Positions 6,040-12,636 of a stretch of DNA of 12,636 nt are shown here, in pieces. The stretch's first letter is position 1, and each line of letters opens with the position of its first letter. The stretch spans positions 1-12,636 of the forward strand of contig JALXEI010000267.1 in the NCBI GenBank assembly GCA_027069645.1, written 5' to 3'. This DNA is from Hyphomicrobiales bacterium. Lineage in GTDB: Bacteria; Pseudomonadota; Alphaproteobacteria; Rhizobiales; JAKIUO01. The notes beneath the pieces were generated by a model. The model was not told the DNA's origin, ran no database searches, and saw only the letters and a list, made by a program, of their open reading frames with translations. Position numbers and translations under genes: made by a program.

Positions 6040-6555
6040 ATGAAACTGTCAGGAATAGCGACTGTCTTTTGCTCATTTGTCGGACTGGCGGGTTTGATGA
6101 TCCAGCCGGCACTGGCAGGTGACAAGGACAAGATGATGATGCTGGTAAAATACGAGATCAGCGACGGACCGGCCATCAAGGCCATCAACAAGTCACTGAC
6201 CGGGAAGCCGGGGGACCCCAAAAAGGGCGAGGATCTGATGGCAAACCGGAAGAAAGGCAATTGTTTTGCCTGTCATATGATCAGCAGTCTCGCCGCCAAG
6301 GCAAAGGATAACCCGAAAAAATATGCAGATATGGGCGAGATCGGCCCGCCACTCGACGGCGTTGCGGGACGTTACACGGAAGGCGAACTGCGTATGATGC
6401 TGGTGGATAGTCACAAGGTCTTTCCCGATACAATCATGCCTTCCTTCTATCGCAATACGGGCTTTACCCGCATCAAGGGCAAATTCAAGGGCAAAACCGT
6501 TCTCAAGGCTCAGGAAGTCGAAGACATTCTGTCCCTTTTGAAAACCTTCAAATAG
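6040..6555 (+). CDS. soxX: Sulfur oxidation c-type cytochrome SoxX
   Basis: SoxX is the monoheme subunit of the SoxXA cytochrome, which oxidatively couples thiosulfate to the SoxY cysteine and passes electrons on to small cytochromes. The 171-residue protein has a Sec signal peptide (1-26, ending ALA). One heme-binding CFACH motif lies at 75-79, followed by the GPPLDGVAGRY block (102-112), and the TIMPSFYR segment supplies M133 as the likely distal heme ligand. The ATG at 6040 has GGAAGG about 7 nt upstream; an earlier in-frame ATG at 6010 would spoil the signal peptide. The stop is 16 nt before soxA. A 158-bp gap with a hairpin separates it from soxZ. Confidence 0.95.
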   Translation: MKLSGIATVFCSFVGLAGLMIQPALAGDKDKMMMLVKYEISDGPAIKAINKSLTGKPGDPKKGEDLMANRKKGNCFACHMISSLAAKAKDNPKKYADMGEIGPPLDGVAGRYTEGELRMMLVDSHKVFPDTIMPSFYRNTGFTRIKGKFKGKTVLKAQEVEDILSLLKTFK

Positions 6556-6571
6556 GACAGGGAGAGCGAGA

Positions 6572-7420
6572 ATGACACCAATATCCGGAATAAAGATGAT
6601 GAAAAAAATGATAAAATTGACGGTCGGCGTTCTGCTTCTGGCAGGCTTTTCGACCAGTGCGGTGCTTGCGGCCGATGGCAAGTCGGAAGCCGTGAAACCG
6701 GCAGCCGAATTTGGTCTTGATGAAATCTGGTCAGGTTATCACTTCGCCAAGAAGGAAACGCAGGCCCTGCAGGATGATGATTTTGACAATCCGGGCAATC
6801 TCTGGCTTGAGGAAGGGGCTGCCCTGTGGTCAAAAGTGGACGGAGATGCAAAAAAATCCTGTCAGAGCTGTCACAATGATGCGTCGAAAAGCATGAAGGG
6901 CGTTGCAACGCGCTACCCTGTCTATTATGCGCCGCGCAAAAAACTTATTAATATTGAACAGCGTATCAATCTGTGCCGTACAGAGCAGATGAAAGCCAAG
7001 CCATGGAAGTGGAAGAGCAAACAGCTTCTGGCAATGGCCGTTTACGTCAACAACCAGTCCAAAGGCATGCCGGTGAATATCAGGATCACAGCCGAGAACA
7101 AGCCGTTCTGGGAAAAAGGCAAGGCCTTTTACTACAAGCGTCGCGGGCAGCTTGATATGTCATGTGCGCACTGTCATGAAAAATATTATGGCAAGCATAT
7201 CCGCTCAAATGTGCTTTCCCAGGGGCATATCAACGGTTTCCCGACCTATCGGCTGAAATGGCAGAAGCCGGGTTCCGTGCATCGCCGCTTCAAGGGCTGC
7301 AACAAACAGGTGCGGGCGAAACCATATGGTCTTGGTTCGGATGAATATAACAATCTCGAACTGTATGTGAAATGGCGCGGGAACGGCCTGCCCGTTGAAA
7401 CCCCGGCCGTGCGCAACTAG
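6572..7420 (+). CDS. soxA: Diheme sulfur oxidation c-type cytochrome SoxA
   Basis: SoxA is the catalytic subunit of SoxXA, forming the thiosulfate-SoxY conjugate in the periplasm. The 282-residue preprotein has a Sec signal (to about A33). It carries two CxxCH heme sites, CQSCH (97-101) and CAHCH (198-202), so it is the diheme type rather than the single-heme type. C135 in INLCRTEQM is positioned as the axial thiolate of the first heme. C243 in FKGCNKQVRA is the conserved active-site cysteine next to the second heme, and GLGSDEYNNLELY near the end is the family signature. The ATG at 6572 has GGGAG 7 nt upstream; ATGs at 6596 and 6599 would also keep the signal but lack a comparable site. All key residues are present. 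Confidence 0.96.
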   Translation: MTPISGIKMMKKMIKLTVGVLLLAGFSTSAVLAADGKSEAVKPAAEFGLDEIWSGYHFAKKETQALQDDDFDNPGNLWLEEGAALWSKVDGDAKKSCQSCHNDASKSMKGVATRYPVYYAPRKKLINIEQRINLCRTEQMKAKPWKWKSKQLLAMAVYVNNQSKGMPVNIRITAENKPFWEKGKAFYYKRRGQLDMSCAHCHEKYYGKHIRSNVLSQGHINGFPTYRLKWQKPGSVHRRFKGCNKQVRAKPYGLGSDEYNNLELYVKWRGNGLPVETPAVRN

Positions 7421-7445
7421 CTGCAAGGTTTGAAAATATGACGCA

Positions 7446-7474
7446 GGACAGTGCCCGCAGGGCGGGCACTGTCC
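7446..7474 (+). repeat. Perfect 13-bp stem-loop between soxA and soxB
   Basis: GGACAGTGCCCGC (7446-7458) and its exact complement (7462-7474) flank a 3-nt AGG loop, 25 nt after soxA. No T-run follows (ATCCCGAG), so a classic terminator is unlikely. It is very stable and may act as a 3' stabiliser of soxXA mRNA, a processing site or an attenuator ahead of soxB. Confidence 0.8.
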
Positions 7475-7594
7475 ATCCCGAGCCGCACATGCCATCTCCG
7501 GCATCATGGCGGGGCTAAAGGGAAACAAGCATTCATCCGATTGCCGAAACAACGGAAATATTTCCACAAATCCAGTATAAATGCGAGCAGAGAT

Positions 7595-9529
7595 ATGGCC
7601 AGAATTAACCGGCGCAGATTGTTGCAACTTATGGCAGCGAGCGGGGCTGTTGGCAGTACATTTCCCTGGTGGATGAACGGATCACTGGCTGGCAAGGCGC
7701 AAGCCGCAGATGCATTTGCCGACTATTACAAAACCCCCATGAAGGGTGATTTTCGGCTTCTTCATATCACCGACACACATGGTCAGTTGCACCCGATCTA
7801 CTTTCGCGAACCCAATGTTAATCTGGGAATTGGTGATGCCTTTGGCCGCGCCCCGCATCTTGTGGGGCACAAATTGCTGAAAGCAATGGGACTGTCGGAT
7901 AACAGCCCGGAAGCCTATGCCTACACCTATCTCGACTTTGAGGAAAACGCCCGAAAATATGGCCGCATGGGAGGTTTTGCCCATATCAAGACCCTGCTTG
8001 ATCGCCTGCGGGCCGAAGCGGGCGGCATAGAAAACACGCTGACCTTCGACGGCGGCGATACCTGGCAGGGTTCGGGCACCAGCCTGTGGACAAGAGGCGT
8101 GGACATGGTGGAGGCCTGCAACATCCTCAAGGTGGATGTCATGGTCGGTCACTGGGAATTCACATATCCCGAAGCCGAGGTGCTGGCCAATGTGGCGCTG
8201 TTCAAGGGGGACTTCATCGGTCAGAATGTGCGCGTCAAGGACGAAAGCCTGATGGGTGACACCTACCCCGAACTGGTGGAAAAAATGGGTGGCCGCGGTC
8301 TGTTTGACGAAGATAATGGCAACGCTTTCCAGCCCTATGTGCTGAAAGAGGTCAATGGCCGCAAGGTGGCGGTCATCGGTCAGGCCTTTCCGCGCACCGC
8401 CAATGCCAATCCGCGCGAGTTCTTCCCGGACTGGTCGTTTGGCCTGCGTATTCCCGACATGCGCAATCTGGTAAAGAAAATCCGTGCCGAACACAAACCC
8501 CATGCTGTTGTTCTGGTTTCCCATTCCGGCATGGATGTTGATATCAAGATGGCCCATGAAATTCCCGGTATGGATGCGATATTTGGCGGTCATACCCATG
8601 ACGGCATTCCCGAACCGCTGCCGGTCACAGACAGCGAAGGTGGCACCTGCTATGTCACCAATGCCGGATGTTCGGGGAAATTTGTCGGAGTGATGGACTT
8701 TGCCTATGAGGGCGACAGGATCAAAAAGGTGCATTACAAAATGCATCCCGTGTTTGAAAACCGTCTGCCCGCCGATCCGGAAATGGTGGCTTTCCTGAAA
8801 CAGCTTGGCGAAAGGAAATATGATGACAAGGTGGTGGAAAGTCGCGCAAAGGACCGCGCCAATTCCAAACGTCGTAATGGCAAAACATTCAGGGAAATCG
8901 GCAGTGAAAAGCTGGCCATTGCCGGGGAAACCCTCTATCGGCGATCCAATTTCATGGGCACCTGGGATCAGGTGATCTGCAATGCCCTGCGCGAGGAATA
9001 CGGGGCCGACATGGCCATGTCGGCCGGCGTGCGCTGGGGACCGACCATTCCAAAGGGCCACATGATTACCTTTGATGATGTCATGAGCCAGACCTCCATG
9101 ACCTACGGTGAAACCTATGTCAGCGAAATGACCGGCAAGCAGATTTTGAATGTGCTGGAACAGGTGGCCGACAATCTTCTTGATCCGGACCCCTATCTGC
9201 AATCGGGCGGTGATATGGTGCGTGTTGGCGGTCTCGACTTTGCCATTGATCCGACGCAAAAGCTTTACAGACGCATCACCGATGCCCGCCTTGACAATGG
9301 CGAAAAGCTTGATCCGGATAAAAAATACAAGATGGCGGGCTGGGCCGTGGTCAACCGCACGCCGGAAGGGCGGATGATCTGGGATATTGTCCGTGACTAT
9401 ATCGTCAAAAACCGTGATGACAAGATGGTGCTGCACCTCAAAAAGGTCAATCATCCCAAATTGCTCGGTGTCTCCAACAATCCCGGCGTTGCCGACTATC
9501 CGGGTGCCGTTGGTGACAGCGACGGCTGA
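7595..9529 (+). CDS. soxB: Thiosulfohydrolase SoxB
   Basis: SoxB is the periplasmic dimanganese hydrolase that releases sulfate from the SoxY-bound sulfonate. The 644-residue preprotein has a Tat signal (RINRRRLLQLMAASG). A 5'-nucleotidase-like metallophosphoesterase domain follows, with metal-binding motifs TDTHGQ (D60, H62), DGGD (152-155), VGHWEFT (H186), SHSG (H310) and GGHTHD (H333, H335). The SoxB-type C-terminal domain contains EKLAIAGETLYRRSNFMGTWDQ and SAGVRWG. GHWEFT in place of the nucleotidase GNHEFD is diagnostic. The ATG at 7595 starts the Tat signal directly; the ribosome-binding sequence (GCAGAG) is weak, and an earlier ATG at 7578 is out of frame. The gene follows soxA after 174 bp with a strong hairpin. 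It is somewhat longer than many SoxB proteins (about 560-600). Confidence 0.96.
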   Translation: MARINRRRLLQLMAASGAVGSTFPWWMNGSLAGKAQAADAFADYYKTPMKGDFRLLHITDTHGQLHPIYFREPNVNLGIGDAFGRAPHLVGHKLLKAMGLSDNSPEAYAYTYLDFEENARKYGRMGGFAHIKTLLDRLRAEAGGIENTLTFDGGDTWQGSGTSLWTRGVDMVEACNILKVDVMVGHWEFTYPEAEVLANVALFKGDFIGQNVRVKDESLMGDTYPELVEKMGGRGLFDEDNGNAFQPYVLKEVNGRKVAVIGQAFPRTANANPREFFPDWSFGLRIPDMRNLVKKIRAEHKPHAVVLVSHSGMDVDIKMAHEIPGMDAIFGGHTHDGIPEPLPVTDSEGGTCYVTNAGCSGKFVGVMDFAYEGDRIKKVHYKMHPVFENRLPADPEMVAFLKQLGERKYDDKVVESRAKDRANSKRRNGKTFREIGSEKLAIAGETLYRRSNFMGTWDQVICNALREEYGADMAMSAGVRWGPTIPKGHMITFDDVMSQTSMTYGETYVSEMTGKQILNVLEQVADNLLDPDPYLQSGGDMVRVGGLDFAIDPTQKLYRRITDARLDNGEKLDPDKKYKMAGWAVVNRTPEGRMIWDIVRDYIVKNRDDKMVLHLKKVNHPKLLGVSNNPGVADYPGAVGDSDG

Positions 9530-9564
9530 TCAGCTCCGGTTCGTACGGCGACAAGGCCGCATAT

Positions 9565-9606
9565 CCCCGCTCCGCTGTTTCCCTCTCTTTTTGCGGCGGA
9601 GCGGGG
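9565..9606 (+). repeat. GC-rich stem-loop after soxB
   Basis: CCCCGCTCCGC (9565-9575) is the exact complement of 9596-9606, an 11-bp stem with a 20-nt loop, 35 nt after the soxB stop. The downstream bases are TGGTTGCC, so there is no real T-run. It may end or protect the sox transcript upstream of the kinase promoter. Confidence 0.65.
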
Positions 9607-9609
9607 TGG

Positions 9610-9638
9610 TTGCCGATATCGGGCATTTGCGATAGAAT
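9610..9638 (+). promoter_or_regulatory. Candidate sigma-70 promoter for the two-component genes
   Basis: TTGCCG (9610-9615) and TAGAAT (9633-9638) have the ideal 17-bp spacing and match 4 of 6 and 5 of 6 consensus positions. The promoter lies directly after the post-soxB hairpin, about 120 bp before the kinase ATG. It would give sensor and regulator a basal supply independent of sox induction. Confidence 0.45.
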
Positions 9639-9760
9639 TGCACATCCGGGCAGCAAGAGTAGACCACCAGGCCCCTGTTGCGGGGTATTCGGAAGTCAGA
9701 ATGCTTGACTGTCCTCGCTGTTGCGCATTTGATATTCGCGACAGAAAACTGGAAGAACGC

Positions 9761-11653
9761 ATGTCTTGCCGATTTTTGTTACCTGTTTTGTCGTTTCTGG
9801 CCGCTTCGGTTTATCTTGCCGGTTCTGTCCGGGCCATAGAGCCTGCGACACCGGCTGCAAGTGTGACGACTGCGCCCGAAACACCTCACTCGAAAGCGCC
9901 AGTCAGTGTCAGAATAGGTATTCTGGCCTTTCGCGGCAAGGAACAAACACGGGTGCACTGGCAGCCAACGGCAGATTATCTGACAAGGTCGGTGAGCGGC
10001 TATCGTTTCGATGTTGTTCCCCTGACGCTGAAAGAAATGGATCAGGCGGTCAGGGATGCAAAAATCGATTTTGCCATCACCAATTCCGGCCACTATATCA
10101 CGCTTGTTGCCCGTTATGGTGGCAGCCGGCTGGTAACCATGAATTCACGTGGCCCCACATCCCAGGAAAATCTCACCGGTTCGGTTATTTTTACGCGCGC
10201 CGACCGCAAGGACATTCGCACGATTGCCGATCTGCGCGGCAAAACCTTTATGTCGGTGGCACCCCAGGCCTTTTGTTTCCAGACCGCGCGTTATCGCATG
10301 CGGGAGCAGGGGATCATTCCCTATCGGGATTTTGCCAAATTGCTGTTTGTCGGTTTCCCCCAGGACTATATTCCCGGTGCCGTCAAACGGGGGTTGATTG
10401 ATGCCGGCAATGTGCGCACCGGCGTTCTCGAGTCGATGGCCGCCGAGGGCAAGATCAAGCTGTCCGATTTTCGTATTCTTGCTCCCCGGAAACGGCGCGG
10501 TTTCAACTATCTTTCCTCCACAAGGGTCTATCCCGAATGGCCTTTTATAAAACTGAGAGGAACGGACAAGGGGCTGTCCAAAATGGTGGCGATTGCCTTG
10601 CTTTCCATGTCTCACGACAGCGAGGCTGCGCGCATCGGCGGCTATGCAGGATGGACCGTTCCCCTTGACTACAGTTCGGTCAATCACCTGTTTCGGACCT
10701 TGAAAATCGGTCCCTATGCCGGTCTTGGCGAAGTGACCCTGGCGACTTTTTTTGATCGCTACAAGGCCTGGATCATCATGGCGGCCATGCTGTTGCTGAT
10801 CTCTCTGCTGTGGGCGGCCCGTACGGAACAGGTGGTGGCGCACAGAACGGCAGAACTGGCGCGGACGAACAGGGAGCTTGCCAATCAGATCAAGGAGCGT
10901 CGTCGCGCCGAGGAAATCGCCCGGCAGCGTCAGGCGGAGCTGAGCCGGGTAGGCGAGATGAACTCGATGGGAGAAATGGCTTCGGGCATTGCTCACGAAC
11001 TCAATCATCCGCTGGCCACCATTACCAACTATGCGCGAGGGTGCATTCGGAAAATGCGGGCGGGAGATCAAAACAGTGACGAACTGGTTGAAATCCTTCA
11101 GCGGGTCTCGGATCAGGCCAATCGTGCCTCGCAAATCATCAGTGGTTTGCGTGATTCAATGCGCGACAACAAGAACAAACGCGAGCGGACGGATATCAAT
11201 AAAATTATAAATGACATGGGTGAGTTGCTGGCATTTGATCTCGGGAACAGTAACACGCGACTTGAACTGAAACTTTCCGAACCGCATTCCTTTGTTGCGG
11301 TTGATCCGGTGCAGATTGAACAGGTGTTGCTGAACCTCGTCAGAAATGCCATTGACGCAATCGAGGAAGGCAAACCGGATGATCGGCGGATTACCATCAC
11401 CACGGGGCGTGATGAAGAGGGGCGACTGACGGTTTGTGTCGGCGATACCGGCACCGGTGTTTCGGAAAAAATCAGGAAAAATCTGTTTGATCCCTTTATC
11501 TCGACCAAACAGGAGGGGATGGGGCTGGGCCTGTCGATCAGTTGCTCGATCATCAAGGATCATGGCGGGCTGATGTGGATCAGGGAAACCGGCAAGCAGG
11601 GCTCGAATTTCTGTTTTACCTTACCATCGGAGGACGACCGGAACAGTGGATGA
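9761..11653 (+). CDS. Sensor histidine kinase with periplasmic PhnD-type binding domain (TtrS/ThsS-like)
   Basis: This 630-residue membrane kinase has a signal peptide or anchor (1-25). A periplasmic PhnD-like substrate-binding domain spans about 46-325 (RIGILAFRGKEQT start, DFAITNSGHYITL, LRGKTFMSVAPQAF). A transmembrane helix (336-352) and a coiled-coil linker (355-395) follow. The HisKA domain has H412 (AHELNHPL), and the ATPase domain has N529 (LVRNAIDAI), GDTGTG (561-566) and GMGLGLS. This architecture is that of TtrS (tetrathionate sensor) and ThsS (thiosulfate sensor). C172 is the only cysteine in the mature periplasmic domain. The ATG at 9761 has GGAAG 5 nt upstream; an in-frame ATG at 9638 adds 41 unlike residues. 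The gene overlaps the response regulator by 8 nt. The ligand is inferred from the sox neighbours. Confidence 0.88.
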   Translation: MSCRFLLPVLSFLAASVYLAGSVRAIEPATPAASVTTAPETPHSKAPVSVRIGILAFRGKEQTRVHWQPTADYLTRSVSGYRFDVVPLTLKEMDQAVRDAKIDFAITNSGHYITLVARYGGSRLVTMNSRGPTSQENLTGSVIFTRADRKDIRTIADLRGKTFMSVAPQAFCFQTARYRMREQGIIPYRDFAKLLFVGFPQDYIPGAVKRGLIDAGNVRTGVLESMAAEGKIKLSDFRILAPRKRRGFNYLSSTRVYPEWPFIKLRGTDKGLSKMVAIALLSMSHDSEAARIGGYAGWTVPLDYSSVNHLFRTLKIGPYAGLGEVTLATFFDRYKAWIIMAAMLLLISLLWAARTEQVVAHRTAELARTNRELANQIKERRRAEEIARQRQAELSRVGEMNSMGEMASGIAHELNHPLATITNYARGCIRKMRAGDQNSDELVEILQRVSDQANRASQIISGLRDSMRDNKNKRERTDINKIINDMGELLAFDLGNSNTRLELKLSEPHSFVAVDPVQIEQVLLNLVRNAIDAIEEGKPDDRRITITTGRDEEGRLTVCVGDTGTGVSEKIRKNLFDPFISTKQEGMGLGLSISCSIIKDHGGLMWIRETGKQGSNFCFTLPSEDDRNSG

Positions 11654-12266
11654 TGTCGCGGAACAGATCGTTTATGTGGTCGATGATGATGTCGCGTTTT
11701 CCGAAAGTGTGCGCTTTTTGCTGACCTCGGTCAATCTGCCGGTGAAGCTTTATGGCGGCGCTGACGAATTTCTGGCAGATCTTGGCCCTGACACAAAAGG
11801 CTGCCTGCTGGTTGATGTGCGGATGCCCGGAATGAGCGGCTTGCAGTTGCAGCAGGTTTTGAAGGAAAAAAATCCCGACCTGCCGGTGATCATCATGACC
11901 GCACATGGTGATATTGATATGGCCGTGCGGGCTATGAAGGACGGGGCAATGGACTTCATACAAAAGCCCTTCAACGATCAAAAACTGATTGATCTTCTCA
12001 ACAAGGCCATGAAAGCCAATGCGCTGGCCATTGCCAACAGGCGGCGCAAGGCTGCCCGTCACGAGCGTTTCAATCTTTTGACATCGCGCGAAAGCGAAGT
12101 GCTTGATCTGATTGTTGCCGGTAATACCAACAAGGAAATCGCTGCTCACCTCGGGATCTCTGACAAAACGGTGGAAGTGCATCGGGCAAGAATCATGGAT
12201 AAAACACAGGCAAGATCGCTTCAGGATCTGATGAAGCTGGTATTTGATATTGAGCCGGGTAGGTGA
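11646..12266 (+). CDS. LuxR/FixJ-type response regulator (TtrR-like)
   Basis: The 206-residue protein is a two-domain transcriptional regulator. The receiver domain (8-122) has the acidic pair D13/D14, phospho-acceptor D57 (LLVDVRMPGMSG), T85 (MTAHGD) and K107 (QKPF). The C-terminal LuxR/GerE helix-turn-helix (about 142-200) has LTSRESEVLDLIVAGNTNKEIAAHLGIS and KTVEVHRARIM. It starts with GTG at 11646 inside the end of the kinase gene, with GGAGGA (11629-11634) 11 nt upstream; no better in-frame start exists. The overlap implies translational coupling and a cognate pair. The likely target is the sox promoter, where a LuxR-type 7-2-7 palindrome occurs at 4754-4769, but binding is unproven. FixJ family membership is firm; TtrR orthology is moderate. 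Confidence 0.9.
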   Translation: MDDVAEQIVYVVDDDVAFSESVRFLLTSVNLPVKLYGGADEFLADLGPDTKGCLLVDVRMPGMSGLQLQQVLKEKNPDLPVIIMTAHGDIDMAVRAMKDGAMDFIQKPFNDQKLIDLLNKAMKANALAIANRRRKAARHERFNLLTSRESEVLDLIVAGNTNKEIAAHLGISDKTVEVHRARIMDKTQARSLQDLMKLVFDIEPGR

Positions 12267-12517
12267 AATCCCCAGGTGAAATCGGGGATATACGGAATTG
12301 GCGACCCGACCTGAACTGTTTATGGTGCCGCTATTGTGGAACGTCGCCCTGTGGCGGCTTGCAGGTCCGGGTTTGCAGTTTTGACTGACAGAGCCGGTAT
12401 TGGCAGAAACATTGTGAAAACAGGACGTTAACGGTTTTTTCGCCGCGTGCGCAAATGTACGGAGAAGCGCCGAATGGCCCGCCGATGACATTTGATCCGT
12501 TTACGCCTGCACTTCAG
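12267..12517. other. Intergenic region after the response regulator
   Basis: No convincing gene is visible. AGGTGAAATC occurs twice (12261-12270, overlapping the stop, and 12274-12283). ATCCCC (12268-12273) can pair with GGGGAT (12284-12289). The stretch from about 12376 has a TTGACT (-35-like) sequence but no good -10, so a small RNA ending at the downstream terminator is possible but weakly supported. The only ATG-initiated reading frame, at 12321, has 20 codons and no ribosome-binding site. Confidence 0.4.
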
Positions 12518-12545
12518 GCACCCGGTTCGCCGGGTGCTTTTTTTT
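12518..12545 (+). terminator. Strong rho-independent terminator with UUCG loop
   Basis: GCACCCGG (12518-12525) and CCGGGTGC (12530-12537) form a perfect 8-bp stem closed by a TTCG tetraloop, followed by eight T residues (12538-12545). It terminates plus-strand transcription, most likely of the kinase/regulator message; it works in that direction only. About 90 nt to the window edge remain without a recognisable gene. Confidence 0.92.
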
Positions 12546-12636
12546 GTTCGCCCCGAAACACCGGAAAAGCTGTAATACCAAACAACATAAAGATTGACCC
12601 GTTTCACCGGAGCGATTTTTGTCTGCTGTGATGGCG

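Noticed and set aside
7682..9454. 590-codon open frame antisense to soxB
   Set aside because: It lies entirely opposite a clearly identified soxB. The translation is rich in His/Ile/Gly with no recognisable domain, as expected from codon bias on the opposite strand.
10145..11134. 329-codon minus-strand frame opposite the kinase
   Set aside because: A shadow of the sensor kinase, with no motif of its own.
12321..12383. Small frame of 20 codons after the regulator
   Set aside because: No ribosome-binding sequence and no support beyond being open.
11616..12491. 291-codon minus-strand frame opposite the response regulator and its 3' gap
   Set aside because: Mostly antisense to the regulator. 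The part over the gap has no ribosome-binding site or recognisable sequence.
12546..12636. Start of another gene at the right edge (ATGGCG at 12631)
   Set aside because: Only two codons are inside the window, and the ribosome-binding and promoter signals are unconvincing.

Overview
The window carries two blocks of genes facing away from each other across a 614-bp gap (4448-5061). Both are typical of a sulfur-oxidising member of the Pseudomonadota. An alphaproteobacterium is my best guess, from the fairly high GC, the Tat-exported SoxY and SoxB and the FixJ/TtrR-style regulator, but no rRNA or tRNA is present to settle this. Codon use looks uniform, and I see no insertion sequence, integrase, CRISPR array or tRNA.

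Left block, minus strand, read from 4447 down to 81: a Do-family periplasmic protease (DegP-like), a PsiE-family membrane protein, a DsrC/TusE-family protein with alanine at both usual catalytic cysteine positions, an HdeD-family membrane protein, then the co-chaperone CbpA and its modulator CbpM. The spacing is tight, except for an 82-bp gap with a strong hairpin after degP and a 110-bp gap with a candidate promoter before cbpA. HdeD, PsiE and DegP together recall the end of the transmissible locus of stress tolerance (locus of heat resistance), so this looks like an envelope and protein-folding stress operon with a sulfur-family protein inserted. At the far left edge, 1-48 is probably the end of a convergent plus-strand gene. 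Its terminator appears to lie inside the end of cbpM.

Right block, plus strand, 5062-12266: soxY, soxZ, soxX, soxA and soxB encode the core periplasmic thiosulfate-oxidising system. SoxYZ carries the substrate, the diheme SoxXA joins the sulfur to the SoxY cysteine, and SoxB releases sulfate. soxCD is absent from the window. Then come a histidine kinase with a periplasmic PhnD-type binding domain (TtrS/ThsS-like) and an overlapping LuxR/FixJ-type response regulator (TtrR-like). The natural reading is a system that senses thiosulfate or tetrathionate and switches on the adjacent sox genes.

The divergent gap holds a pseudo-palindrome with 7-2-7 geometry just upstream of a good -10 and poor -35 element, as expected for an activator-dependent promoter. 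A roughly 257-nt leader before soxY follows; it contains a CTGAGA motif and competing stems that faintly resemble a TPP riboswitch. Large hairpins without U-tracts lie at degP/psiE, soxZ/soxX, soxA/soxB and soxB/kinase. A strong UUCG-loop terminator at 12518-12545 closes the right side.
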